The notes under the pieces are model-generated. The model was not told where the DNA came from. It saw only the letters and a program-made list of their open reading frames with translations, and did no database searches. From Ancylomarina sp. DW003 (GTDB lineage Bacteria > Bacteroidota > Bacteroidia > Bacteroidales > Marinifilaceae), in assembly GCF_029029505.1 (NCBI RefSeq), contig NZ_JAKJSD010000001.1, positions 186,001 to 250,000 of the forward strand: a stretch of 64,000 bases of DNA. The letters are read 5' to 3'. Positions 55,904 to 64,000 of this stretch are shown one piece after another. The translations under genes were made by a program, and so were the position numbers. Within the stretch, counting starts at the first letter, position 1, and each line of letters opens with the position of its first letter.

Positions 55904-57523
55904 ATGAACATTAAATATATCGGTTTAGGACTTTTACTTTTCATTAGTAGTTTTTTTCAAACTAATGCTCAAACCAACTCAACTCCAAAGCAACCAAAGC
56001 TAATTGTTGGAATTACGATTGATCATCTTCGAGGTGATTATTTTGAAAAATATTCACACCTTTTTTCTGATGGTGGGTTTAATAAGCTGATACAAAATGG
56101 TGCGTTCAATGCCAACACACAGTACCCTTATCAATATTCACAAACCGGAGTTGATCATGCTTCCATTTATACCGGAACGACTCCATCTCATCATGGTATT
56201 ATCTCACATGCTTGGTTTAATCGAATTTCAGAAAGTGCCGAAGCATCAACCTATGACAATAGGTATCGTAAATTAGGTATTCAGGATACCGTCATATCAA
56301 AATCACCACATAAATTGTTGGCGCCAACACTTGGTGATATAATGAAACTGAATAACCCAAATTCCAGAGTAATCGGAATTTCTTTAAATAATGAATCTGC
56401 AATTTTTTCAGCTGGCCATTCTGCTGATGCTGCATATTGGTTAGATGGTGTTCAAGGCAAATTCATTAGCTCATCCTATTATTTGGATACTCTTTTTACT
56501 TGGGTCAATAATTTTAATGCAACAGATTTACCAAGCAAATATCTCGATAAGCCTTGGGTGCCAAAAGATCTTGAAGATAAGGGTAGCTCAACAGATATTA
56601 TTAAGGCAAAATTGAAGTTGACAGATCATTTTTATTATGACTTGAAAAAAGAGAAGAAAAAGTTGGGCTATCACACCTTAAAAAATTATCCGGCTGGTAA
56701 TCTTCTTGTGAAAGATTTTACGGCAGCAACTATCATTAACGAAAATTTAGGTAGAGACGAAGATTGTGATCTTATCACTGTAAATTTCTCATGTTTGGGA
56801 AATAATCATCGGAAATTTGCTCCTTTTTCAAAAGAAATGCTCGATTGTGTAAGAAGATTAGATCAAAATATTGAAGACCTAATATCCTTCCTTGATGAAC
56901 AGGTTGGTATGGAGAATGTACTCATTTTTGTAACAGGCGATCAGCCTTCGGATTTTCTTCCTAATGAACTTGAAAAGCAACGAATTCCACATGGTTACTT
57001 CAGCACTTACAATGCAATTGCTTTATTAAAATCATACTTCAACATTAGCTATGGTTCGGGCCAATGGATTTCTGGTTACGACTCTCAACAAGTTTTTCTA
57101 AATCATAAATTGATTGAAGATTCCAAGCTTTCTTTGGAAGATGTACAGATAAAAGCTGCTAAATTTCTAGTTCAGTTTTCGGGTGTTGCCAATGCCATTC
57201 CTGCACACCATTTTATCCAATCTAACTACAGCCATGGTGCTATGAACAGAATCCAACGTTCTTTCAACCATAAGCGATCAGGAGATGTCATAATTACGCT
57301 TCAACCAGGATGGGTTAATCAGATAAAAGATGAAAGAGACTTAGTGGCCCAATACAGCCAATCAAGAAGAGTGCCTTTATTTTGGTATGGGTGGAAAATT
57401 AAAAGCCAAAAGCTTAATCAACAACTAAGTACCGAAGATATTGTTCCATCACTTACTAATCTATTGAAAATTGCTTCTCCCGCAGATTGTCAGGGGAAAC
57501 CGATAGAAGGCTTAATTAACTAA
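55904..57523 (+). CDS. PafA-type alkaline phosphatase homologue lacking catalytic residues
   Basis: This 539-residue exported protein has a signal peptide (about 1-23, ending TNAQ) and a full-length alkaline-phosphatase-superfamily fold matching PafA. Of the metal ligands known in PafA, the Asp40 and nucleophile Thr81 positions survive and Asp346 is kept, but the Asp/His pair in the TDxxGH motif reads G299 and R303, the His after Asp346 is Gln347, and the last His is Arg489. Substrate-binding residues (N-K-R) are changed to His102, Asn162 and Glu164. The sequence is otherwise intact, so it is likely a pseudoenzyme with a binding or structural role. PafA residues are from memory. Confidence 0.82.
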   Translation: MNIKYIGLGLLLFISSFFQTNAQTNSTPKQPKLIVGITIDHLRGDYFEKYSHLFSDGGFNKLIQNGAFNANTQYPYQYSQTGVDHASIYTGTTPSHHGIISHAWFNRISESAEASTYDNRYRKLGIQDTVISKSPHKLLAPTLGDIMKLNNPNSRVIGISLNNESAIFSAGHSADAAYWLDGVQGKFISSSYYLDTLFTWVNNFNATDLPSKYLDKPWVPKDLEDKGSSTDIIKAKLKLTDHFYYDLKKEKKKLGYHTLKNYPAGNLLVKDFTAATIINENLGRDEDCDLITVNFSCLGNNHRKFAPFSKEMLDCVRRLDQNIEDLISFLDEQVGMENVLIFVTGDQPSDFLPNELEKQRIPHGYFSTYNAIALLKSYFNISYGSGQWISGYDSQQVFLNHKLIEDSKLSLEDVQIKAAKFLVQFSGVANAIPAHHFIQSNYSHGAMNRIQRSFNHKRSGDVIITLQPGWVNQIKDERDLVAQYSQSRRVPLFWYGWKIKSQKLNQQLSTEDIVPSLTNLLKIASPADCQGKPIEGLIN

Positions 57524-58158
57524 TCTCTTTTTTGACAACACCAAACCATTAGGTAAGAATCAAACAGTTCGTGACGAAACGAGAATTTCTTAGAATAATC
57601 GGTTCGTATCACTTCACCTGAGAAAGTAGATGCATTAGGTAAAAAAGGGTCTATTTTCAATTCACTAATTAAACGCACGTCTTTTTTCCCATACAGTTTT
57701 ATCAAACATTCTTTAGCACACCAATGCTGGTAAATATGAACTTGTTTATCCTCTTCTTGGATAGAAGCTAATTCTTCTTCACTCATAAACCTCTTGGCAA
57801 TTCTATAAACCCGATCTGACAGATATTCAATATCTAATGCTAAATCGTGATTTTTACCAATCATTACTCCAATATAGTCTTTACTATGCGAGATACTTAT
57901 ATCAAAATCCGAATTGACTAAAAAAGGTTTTCCCTCCTCATTATTCTCAATATGAATTCCTTTCCCAATAAGCTTTCTCACCAAAATTCGTGTCGCTAAA
58001 AACTCTTTCTTTCGTGATAAACTTCCAAATTTATCGAATCTTGTTCGCTCCTTTTCATTAAGCTCAACACCACCATATAATTCTTCCAGCTCTTCGCTTA
58101 TTTTCCAAAGAGCCATCTGACAAGAGTTATTTATATGTACGTGATTTACTAAAGGCAT
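57520..58158 (-). CDS. 4'-phosphopantetheinyl transferase superfamily protein
   Basis: This 212-residue protein activates acyl carrier protein domains by attaching phosphopantetheine. It has the key motifs FDISISHSKDYIGVMIG, ALDIEYLSDRV (Mg ligands Asp and Glu) and WCAKECLIKLYGK, in the Sfp/HetI style. No polyketide or peptide synthetase is in the window, so the carrier protein is elsewhere. It is 21 bases after gldD, and its end overlaps the PafA-like gene's end by 4 bases on the other strand. Confidence 0.88.
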   Translation of the reverse strand: MPLVNHVHINNSCQMALWKISEELEELYGGVELNEKERTRFDKFGSLSRKKEFLATRILVRKLIGKGIHIENNEEGKPFLVNSDFDISISHSKDYIGVMIGKNHDLALDIEYLSDRVYRIAKRFMSEEELASIQEEDKQVHIYQHWCAKECLIKLYGKKDVRLISELKIDPFLPNASTFSGEVIRTDYSKKFSFRHELFDSYLMVWCCQKRD

Positions 58159-58179
58159 TCCTGTAGAGTTTTAAATATA

Positions 58180-58764
58180 CTATTTCCATTTCAAGCTTTC
58201 CATCAATCGCACAATATCCTGATCGATAAATTGAACAACAGGAGCAAGTGAATCCGGATTTGGATGATTATTAAAATAGAGAGAGCCCCTTAAGAAATGT
58301 TTCGAACTATCAGTTGCGATAAACTGGATTGCAGAAGCTGCATTACCCTGTATACGATAAACCAAACCGTATATATTATTTTGCTTATCGATGTAATTTT
58401 TCTCATCAATAGCATCAGCTTTTATGGCATGCTTATAAACTAACTTATGCGAATCTTCAAGATATTTTTCAAGATTTTCACTCACCTCTTTATAACTCAA
58501 ATGTAAAGTCGCATTGTACTCTGGGTACACAACATTCAACCAATAATTCTCGGCCAAACGACTTTTATCTTTCAACACTTTTGTACCATGCAAATATTCA
58601 AAGCTAAAAGGATAATTCTTATTCCAAACATCATATTTTTTTTCTGGAAAATCGATACGAAAGTAACCTCTTGGTTTAGGCATAGCCTTTTCTCTACAAG
58701 ACATTGGCAGAAATGCAAAAACGACTAATATCGACAACAGTATAATTCGGGAATGCCTAAGCAT
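58180..58764 (-). CDS. gldD: gliding-motility lipoprotein GldD
   Basis: GldD is an envelope lipoprotein required for gliding and for the function of the type IX secretion machinery in Flavobacterium johnsoniae; many non-gliding Bacteroidota also carry it. The 194-residue protein has a lipoprotein signal (FAFLPMSC, cysteine about residue 23) and the mature start REKAMPKPRGYFRIDFPEKKY, which is typical. It follows gldE by 84 bases. Confidence 0.9.
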   Translation of the reverse strand: MLRHSRIILLSILVVFAFLPMSCREKAMPKPRGYFRIDFPEKKYDVWNKNYPFSFEYLHGTKVLKDKSRLAENYWLNVVYPEYNATLHLSYKEVSENLEKYLEDSHKLVYKHAIKADAIDEKNYIDKQNNIYGLVYRIQGNAASAIQFIATDSSKHFLRGSLYFNNHPNPDSLAPVVQFIDQDIVRLMESLKWK

Positions 58765-58848
58765 ATAAAATCAAGTTTAAATTGAATAAGGCTGCAATTT
58801 GCACAAATTAAAGTAAAACTCTTACATCTATTGGCTAAGATAAAGAGT

Positions 58849-60174
58849 TTACTTTTTCTTTTCAGGAAGTCTAAAGCGGATTTTCTTGATTCTCCGATTA
58901 TCAACAGCTTCGATAATAAACTCAAAACCATGATATTCAAACGTCTCTTTCTTTTGAGGGATTTCGCCTTTCATTTCAAGGATGAGACCCGCTAAAGTAT
59001 CGGCATCACCTTTTACTTTATCAAAAACATCATCCTCTATATCTATCAACTTGAAAAAGTCATTCAATAAGGTCTTCCCTTCAAAAAGGTAGGAACCGTC
59101 ATCTTCCATCGAATAGAAATCTTGCTCATCATCCAATTCATCAGTAATGTCACCTACAATTTCTTCAAGAATATCTTCCAGACTTACCAAACCAGAGGTT
59201 CCGCCATATTCGTCGACCACAATAGCCATATGGTTTTTCTTGGTTTGAAATTCTTCTAATAAATCGCTAATTTTCTTTGTTTCCGGAACAAAATAAGGCG
59301 GACGAATTAAAGATTGCCACCTAAACGTATTGGGCTTATGGTGATGTGGCAATAGATCTTTTACGTAAAGGATGCCACGAACGTTATCAAATGCACCATC
59401 GTATACCGGAATTCGAGAATAACCTGATTCAATAATTACCTGTTTAAGTTTACTGAAACTTGTATGAATATCCACGGCAATCACATCAACCCGTGCTCGC
59501 ATTATTTCATCTACGTTGATATTCCCAAATTTTACTATTCCTTCAAGTATCTCCATCTCATCACTAATCTCATCAGCGGTTAATTCCAAAGCCTGAGAAA
59601 GGTCATCCATGGAGATGTTCTGTTTCTTTGAAATTCGCTTATTAACAAGTGATGTCGATTTAATCAATATAGTTCCCAGTGGGCGAAACACCTTTTCAAG
59701 AAAAATAAGAGGCAAAGCCATATATTTAGAAAAACGCAAGGCAAACTGAGCTGCGTATACTTTTGGTATTATCTCTCCAAATAAAAGAAGTAGAAAGGTA
59801 ACTACGACTACCTGTACTATAAATCCGACTGTTGGTGCCTGGCTAAAATCAATTAATGACGAAGTGAGGTAGGTAGATAATATGACAATCGCAATATTCA
59901 CAAAGTTATTGGCAATAAGAATCGTTGCCAATAATTCTTCCGGCATTCTTAAAAGCTTTAAAAGCTTTTTACTCTTAGTCGTTTGTGCATCTTCAATCTC
60001 ACGAAGGTTTTGTGGAGAAAGTGAAAACACAGCCACTTCTGATCCCGAAATCAGAGCGGAAAAAAACAACAAAAGTACCATCGCAATTAACTCTGCAATG
60101 ATACTTAAGCTTAGAGGTTTAAAAACAATTTCAGAATTGTTTAATATCAGTAACAAATCGTTGGTTTCCAACAT
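58849..60174 (-). CDS. gldE: GldE, CNNM/CBS/CorC transporter-type membrane protein
   Basis: GldE is a paralogue of the HlyC/CorC (CNNM) family implicated in gliding motility. The 441-residue protein has an N-terminal DUF21/CNNM membrane domain (about 20-200, with several helices), a pair of CBS domains (about 215-340: FGNINVDEIMRARVDVIAVDI, MAIVVDEYGGTSGLVSLEDILEEIVGD) and a CorC_HlyC C-terminal domain (about 350-435). Members move divalent cations. The ssb-gldE-gldD order is the usual one. Confidence 0.93.
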   Translation of the reverse strand: MLETNDLLLILNNSEIVFKPLSLSIIAELIAMVLLLFFSALISGSEVAVFSLSPQNLREIEDAQTTKSKKLLKLLRMPEELLATILIANNFVNIAIVILSTYLTSSLIDFSQAPTVGFIVQVVVVTFLLLLFGEIIPKVYAAQFALRFSKYMALPLIFLEKVFRPLGTILIKSTSLVNKRISKKQNISMDDLSQALELTADEISDEMEILEGIVKFGNINVDEIMRARVDVIAVDIHTSFSKLKQVIIESGYSRIPVYDGAFDNVRGILYVKDLLPHHHKPNTFRWQSLIRPPYFVPETKKISDLLEEFQTKKNHMAIVVDEYGGTSGLVSLEDILEEIVGDITDELDDEQDFYSMEDDGSYLFEGKTLLNDFFKLIDIEDDVFDKVKGDADTLAGLILEMKGEIPQKKETFEYHGFEFIIEAVDNRRIKKIRFRLPEKKK

Positions 60175-60198
60175 TCAATATTCTAGTTCAACAATAGT

Positions 60199-60618
60199 TT
60201 AGAAAGGTAAATCGTCCGTTTCTTCCTCGGTAGGATTTGAAACAGCAGCCTGAGGTTTAGCTTGACCTTCCGCAGCAGCAGACTCACCTTCTGCACGACG
60301 TCCTAACATTTGAAAATTATCAGCAAAAATTTCAGTTGTGTAGCGCTTTTTACCATCCTGATCTTCCCAAGTACGAGTTCTTAAACGACCTTCAACATAT
60401 AATTGAGATCCCTTTTTCACATACTTTTCAGCGATTTCGGCTAATTTACGCCACATAACAATACTGTGCCACTCTGTCTGTGTCACCTTTTCCTCATTGC
60501 GAGTATAAGATTCACTTGTAGCCAAACGAATATTACATACAGCAACACCATTATCAAGATACTTAACTTCCGGGTCCGCACCTACATTCCCTACCAAAAT
60601 TACTTTATTTACTGACAT
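60199..60618 (-). CDS. ssb: single-stranded DNA-binding protein
   Basis: SSB coats single-stranded DNA during replication and repair. The 139-residue protein has the OB-fold start [41 protein letters not shown] and [19 protein letters not shown], a low-complexity linker and the protein-interaction tail DDLPF. It sits between mutY and gldE. Confidence 0.96.
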   Translation of the reverse strand: MSVNKVILVGNVGADPEVKYLDNGVAVCNIRLATSESYTRNEEKVTQTEWHSIVMWRKLAEIAEKYVKKGSQLYVEGRLRTRTWEDQDGKKRYTTEIFADNFQMLGRRAEGESAAAEGQAKPQAAVSNPTEEETDDLPF

Positions 60619-60698
60619 ATCGTTTTGTTTTATTTAGTTAACAACAATAAAGTTATAAACTTTTTAGCGAGATAAAAATAATTTTATTCACATTAAAC

Positions 60699-61748
60699 TT
60701 ATTCCTGTTTCAAGTGTGCTTCTATAGGTTTTGGCATTGGGTAACCACTAGCTTCCTCTTTATCAATCAGTATCAAGTCTGTTCTTTCCATCAACACCTC
60801 AGTATTCGCATCAATATGTATAAATTCTATATACAAATTCTGATGACTCAACTTATGAACTTTACTAACTATATGCTCTCTAACTTTCACATCTAAACCT
60901 TTAAATAGAGATTGCCATGATTCAGATTTTATCAAATCTACTAATTCTATCTTGTTCTGAGTCTCAATCAATGGAAATTCAAACATTTTTCTCCAAATAT
61001 CTTTATCTCCTCTTTGCTGCATGAGAAATTTTTCATCTCCTGATATAAGCAGGTAATAGAAATAGCGATCAGTGACTTTCACTTTCTTCTTTTTTACCGG
61101 AAAAACACTTTGTTGCTTGTTAATGTAAGCAAAGCAATTTGCTTGTATGGGGCAAGCTTCACAATTAGGATTTTTTGCAGTGCATTGTAAGGCTCCAAAT
61201 TCGATAATTGCTTGATTATATACATGAGGAGGAGCATCTGCCATCAACTCATCAGCCAATGCTTGAAATTCCCTCTTCCCTTTAGGACTATTCGTGGGCT
61301 CTGAAACTCCAAATAAACGAGACAAAACCCGATACACATTCCCATCGACTGCAGCCTGTGGTAAATGAAATGCGAAAGCAGCAATTGCTGATGCTGTATA
61401 AACTCCAATGCCTTTTAATTTCAATATTTCATCAAAAGTCGTTGGAAAAACACCATTATAATTGTCTTCAATAGATTTTGCAGCCTGATGTAAATTACGA
61501 GCACGCGAATAATACCCAAGACCTTGCCATAGATTAAGAACTTCTTGTTCATCAGCAGAAGCTAATGCATTTATAGTAGGAAATGAATTCAAGAAACGGT
61601 GATAATAGTCAATGACTGTAACAACTTGAGTTTGTTGTAACATGATTTCTGAAATCCAAATTTTGTATGGATCTGAGGTATTTCGCCATGGTAAATCACG
61701 CTTATTAAACTCATACCAGTTTATAATTTCTGTATTAATCATAGACAT
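60699..61748 (-). CDS. mutY: A/G-specific adenine glycosylase
   Basis: MutY removes adenine mispaired with 8-oxoguanine. The 349-residue protein has an HhH-GPD core (WISEIMLQQTQVVTVIDYY, LKGIGVYTASAIAAFAF, AVDGNVYRVLSRLFGV), a four-cysteine [4Fe-4S] loop CTAKNPNCEACPIQANC (C-X6-C-X2-C-X5-C) and a C-terminal NUDIX-like domain (about 235-345) that recognises 8-oxoG. A second ATG at 61742 is also possible. Divergent from the HU gene. Confidence 0.95.
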   Translation of the reverse strand: MSMINTEIINWYEFNKRDLPWRNTSDPYKIWISEIMLQQTQVVTVIDYYHRFLNSFPTINALASADEQEVLNLWQGLGYYSRARNLHQAAKSIEDNYNGVFPTTFDEILKLKGIGVYTASAIAAFAFHLPQAAVDGNVYRVLSRLFGVSEPTNSPKGKREFQALADELMADAPPHVYNQAIIEFGALQCTAKNPNCEACPIQANCFAYINKQQSVFPVKKKKVKVTDRYFYYLLISGDEKFLMQQRGDKDIWRKMFEFPLIETQNKIELVDLIKSESWQSLFKGLDVKVREHIVSKVHKLSHQNLYIEFIHIDANTEVLMERTDLILIDKEEASGYPMPKPIEAHLKQE

Positions 61749-61827
61749 AGATTGTTACGCAAATATATTTTTTAAAAATTTCTCACAAAAATAGTGCTTT
61801 CGATTTCTTTAATAAAGAGAAATCATA

Positions 61828-61835
61828 TATATTTG
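61828..61835 (+). promoter_or_regulatory. -7 box (TATATTTG) for HU
   Basis: An exact TAnnTTTG match 60 bases before the ATG, TTCT at the -33 place. Confidence 0.42.
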
Positions 61836-61894
61836 CAGTCTGATTTTGAGAAAAAACTGTTGTATATAATTGATAATTAAAGAATTTTTAAGAG

Positions 61895-62179
61895 ATGACT
61901 AAAGCAGATATTGTTAACGAGATTTCTAAGAACACGGGAATTGAGAAAATTACAGTACAAAAAACTGTTGAGGCCTTCATGGATACTATCAAAGGTTCAC
62001 TTGTTAAAGGTAAAAACGTGTATTTAAGAGGTTTTGGAAGTTTTATCGTTAAGAAAAGAGCAGAGAAAACTGCAAGAAACATTTCTAAAAACACAACTAT
62101 TATTATTCCTGAGCACTTTATCCCGTCATTTAAACCGGCGAAGACTTTCGTAAGTAAAGTAAAAACAAACGTAAAGTAG
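61895..62179 (+). CDS. HU-family DNA-binding protein
   Basis: HU/IHF-type proteins bend and compact DNA. The 94-residue protein begins MTKADIVNEISKNTGIEKIT and has the DNA-arm region GFGSFIVKKRAEKTARN followed by IPEHFIPSFKPAKTF. Bacteroidota carry several; this one precedes the 29-residue protein by 38 bases. Confidence 0.95.
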   Translation: MTKADIVNEISKNTGIEKITVQKTVEAFMDTIKGSLVKGKNVYLRGFGSFIVKKRAEKTARNISKNTTIIIPEHFIPSFKPAKTFVSKVKTNVK

Positions 62180-62217
62180 TCTCAGACTTTAAAAACAAAT
62201 TTTAATATATTTAAGTT

Positions 62218-62307
62218 ATGCCAAGCGGAAAAAAGAGAAAAAGACATAAGATGGCTACGCACAAGCGTAAAAAGAGATTAAGAAAAAATCGTCATAAGAA
62301 GAAATAA
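62218..62307 (+). CDS. 29-residue basic protein, AURKAIP1/COX24 (bS22/mS38) type
   Basis: This very short gene encodes 29 residues, 18 of them Lys or Arg (start MPSGKKRKRHKMATHKRKKR, end RKNRHKKK). The KKRKRHKMATHKRKKRLRKNRHKKK pattern matches, in memory, the AURKAIP1/COX24 domain (related to mitochondrial mS38 and mycobacterial bS22), a small ribosomal-surface component. Such proteins are often missed by gene callers. The neighbours HU and RNase G fit a nucleic-acid-related operon. Confidence 0.82.
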   Translation: MPSGKKRKRHKMATHKRKKRLRKNRHKKK

Positions 62308-62341
62308 TTCTTATCACGCTTATTAGTAAGAGTATAATGTA

Positions 62342-62375
62342 TAAACCTAAAGAACTTTTTAGTACTTTAGGTTTA
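62342..62375 (+). promoter_or_regulatory. hairpin in the rng leader
   Basis: TAAACCTAAAG pairs with CTTTAGGTTTA (11 bp) around a 12-nt loop, followed by a mixed tail rather than a clean T run. It lies between the small basic protein and rng, so it may end the upstream transcript in part or control rng mRNA. Confidence 0.5.
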
Positions 62376-62413
62376 TCTATTTGTAAGAATTAACTATTTT
62401 TTGAATTTAATAT

Positions 62414-62418
62414 AGGAG
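62414..62418 (+). promoter_or_regulatory. strong Shine-Dalgarno (AGGAG) before a GTG start
   Basis: AGGAG sits 7 bases before the GTG of rng. Bacteroidota genes mostly lack such sites, so this one decides the GTG start at 62426. Confidence 0.7.
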
Positions 62419-62425
62419 TTTTCAA

Positions 62426-63976
62426 GTGAGTAACGAACTTGTAATTGATGTACAACCTAACGAAATTGTAATTGCTTTGCTTGACAACAAGCAATTGGTA
62501 GAAGTATCGAAAGAAAAAAGTAATGTACAATTTGCAGTTGGCGATATTTATCTAGGTAAAGTAAAAAAAATAATGCCTGGTTTGAATGCTGCTTTTGTTG
62601 ATGTTGGGTATGAAAAGGATGCTTTCCTTCACTACCTTGACTTAGGACATCAGTTTCTAACTCTAAACAAATTCTTGCAACAAGCCATTGCCCGTAAAGG
62701 CAAAGGCATGTCCATTTCAAAAATGAAACTGGAGCCGGATATCGATAAAAATGGGAAAATTACCGATGTCTTAAAATCAGGACAATACATTCTTGTTCAG
62801 GTTGCTAAAGAACCTATTTCCACCAAAGGCCCACGATTGTGTTCAGAAATTTCACTTGCCGGACGTAATATCGTTTTAATGCCTTTTTCTGACAAAGTAT
62901 CCATTTCTCAGAAATTAAAATCTACCGAAGAAAAAAGTCGACTTAAACAGTTGCTACAAAGCATTAAGCCTAAAAATTATGGGGTTATTGTTCGTACTGT
63001 TGCTGAAGGGAAGCGTGTTGCTGAACTTGACAAAGAGCTTCGTGGACTTATATCTCGTTGGGAAGAATCATTCCTAAATATCCGTGACATCACCCCTCCT
63101 AGTTTGGTATTAGGAGAAATGAATCGTACCACGGCTATTCTTCGCGATATTCTAAACTCATCGTTTGAAAATATCTATGTAAACAATGCTGGAGCTGCAG
63201 AAGATATCAAACAATATATCGCCAGTATTGCTCCCGAAAAAGAAAAAATTGTAAAGCACGTTAAAGGAGAACTCCCAATTTTTGATCAATTGGGTATCGA
63301 CAAACAAATTAAATCTTCTTTTGGTAAAACAGTTTCTTTTAAAAGCGGAGCTTACCTTATCATTGAACATACCGAAGCATTCCATGTTATCGATGTGAAC
63401 TCTGGTAATCGATCAAAAGCTGGAAACGACCAAGAAACCAATGCTCTTGAAGTAAATCTTGCTGCTGCTGAAGAATGTGCCCGCCAATTGCGACTTCGTG
63501 ATATGGGTGGTATTATTGTTGTCGATTTTATCGATATGCACTCAGCCGAAAACCGTCATAAGCTTTTCGAAAAGATGAAAGAAATGATGGGTAAAGATCG
63601 TACTAAACACAACATTCTTCCTTTAAGTAAGTTTGGTTTAATGCAGATCACTCGTCAGCGTGTTCGTCCGGAAATGAATGTTGCTGTTCAGGAAAAGTGC
63701 CCTACTTGTCAAGGTACCGGAGAGATTTCACCAGCCGTATTACTTACCGATCAAATTGAAGATCAACTAGCAACCCTATCGGAAACTTCTAAAGAGAAAG
63801 AAATGACTCTTAAAGTTCATCCTTTTGTTGCAGCATATATCAACCAAGGTTTCTTCAAAACCTTACGCCGTAAATGGCAATCAGATTACAGAGTGAAACT
63901 AAAGGTAAAAGCCATTCCATCATACGATTTAATGATGTACCGTTTTAGCGATAAAAACAATCGCCGAATCAAATAG
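62426..63976 (+). CDS. rng: ribonuclease G (Rne/Rng family)
   Basis: RNase G processes rRNA and mRNA 5' ends. The 516-residue protein starts with GTG and has an S1 domain (about 38-125, YLGKVKKIMPGLNAAFVDVGYEKDAFLHYLD), an RNase H-like/5'-sensor part, the catalytic DVNSG (Asp) and VDFIDMHSAENR (Asp) motifs and a zinc-link CPTCQGTG (about 428-435). No E-type degradosome tail is present, so G rather than E. Following bases ATTCCTTTAAGGAAT at the window edge begin a hairpin, probably its terminator. Confidence 0.95.
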   Translation: MSNELVIDVQPNEIVIALLDNKQLVEVSKEKSNVQFAVGDIYLGKVKKIMPGLNAAFVDVGYEKDAFLHYLDLGHQFLTLNKFLQQAIARKGKGMSISKMKLEPDIDKNGKITDVLKSGQYILVQVAKEPISTKGPRLCSEISLAGRNIVLMPFSDKVSISQKLKSTEEKSRLKQLLQSIKPKNYGVIVRTVAEGKRVAELDKELRGLISRWEESFLNIRDITPPSLVLGEMNRTTAILRDILNSSFENIYVNNAGAAEDIKQYIASIAPEKEKIVKHVKGELPIFDQLGIDKQIKSSFGKTVSFKSGAYLIIEHTEAFHVIDVNSGNRSKAGNDQETNALEVNLAAAEECARQLRLRDMGGIIVVDFIDMHSAENRHKLFEKMKEMMGKDRTKHNILPLSKFGLMQITRQRVRPEMNVAVQEKCPTCQGTGEISPAVLLTDQIEDQLATLSETSKEKEMTLKVHPFVAAYINQGFFKTLRRKWQSDYRVKLKVKAIPSYDLMMYRFSDKNNRRIK

Positions 63977-64000
63977 AATTCCTTTAAGGAATCAAACACA

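Noticed and set aside
58849-60174. A hemolysin gene
   Set aside because: CNNM/HlyC-type proteins are often named hemolysins, but place and domains fit GldE or a cation transporter, with no evidence for toxicity.

Overview
The window looks like the chromosome of an AT-rich Gram-negative bacterium of the phylum Bacteroidota. The signs are three SusC/SusD-type outer-membrane importers, GldD/GldE, DUF6089 and DUF4924 proteins, two OmpH/Skp proteins beside BamA, FecR/ECF-sigma pairs, and many promoters with the Bacteroidota -7 box TAnnTTTG. The gene set suggests a marine Bacteroidales/Marinilabiliales lineage (perhaps Marinifilaceae); that placement is inference. I saw no rRNA, tRNA, CRISPR array, prophage or intact insertion sequence. 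Almost everything is core genome plus nutrient-uptake loci.

Layout. (1) 1-8190, minus strand: a susC gene cut by the left edge, and a second operon susC-susD-small secreted protein. Both susC genes carry the same 25-bp promoter block and a similar leader. (2) 8641-18896: gamma-carbonic-anhydrase-like protein, then an envelope cluster on the minus strand reading CBS protein, nadK, DUF6089 barrel, uppS, bamA, two skp/ompH genes and murI, then pdxJ and an alpha/beta hydrolase on the plus strand. (3) 18981-28407: orphan lipoprotein, PolB-like exonuclease, udk, manA, engB, prs-rplY-pth, an S4 protein, DUF4924 and an EamA transporter. A 193-bp MITE-like inverted-repeat element sits between rplY and pth. 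(4) 28543-38142, minus strand: a cell-surface-signalling import locus, ECF sigma - FecR - SusC with STN domain - SusD - Mx1-type zinc peptidase - DUF4302 lipoprotein. (5) 38576-53027: lnt, a beta-rich secreted protein, FAD oxidoreductase, a tricorn-type periplasmic protease, a second ECF sigma operon with a membrane protein and a Spy-like protein, transketolase, a von Willebrand factor A protein and a hypothetical exported protein. (6) 53024-64000: transglutaminase-like protein, ychF, crcB, a PafA-type alkaline-phosphatase homologue that has lost most catalytic residues, then PPTase-gldD-gldE-ssb-mutY on the minus strand, and HU, a 29-residue ribosomal-type protein and RNase G on the plus strand.

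How the genes fit together. Region 2 supplies outer-membrane biogenesis: UppS makes the lipid carrier for peptidoglycan, Skp chaperones escort barrels to BamA, and MurI makes D-glutamate. Regions 1 and 4 use that outer membrane for TonB-driven uptake. Region 4 has its own surface signalling: the sigma gene has a housekeeping-type promoter, while fecR, heading the import genes, has an ECF-type AAC-N16-CGTC promoter, as expected if the sigma factor drives the importer rather than itself.

No clear new defence or biosynthetic system is present. The most unusual items are the PafA-like pseudoenzyme (55904-57523), the common promoter block of the sus operons, the MITE-like element, and the terminator-shaped hairpin facing antisense between fecR and susC. 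Several gene starts were moved inward because the longest frames begin with TTG where an ATG lies just downstream; one TTG start (VWA protein) appears genuine.
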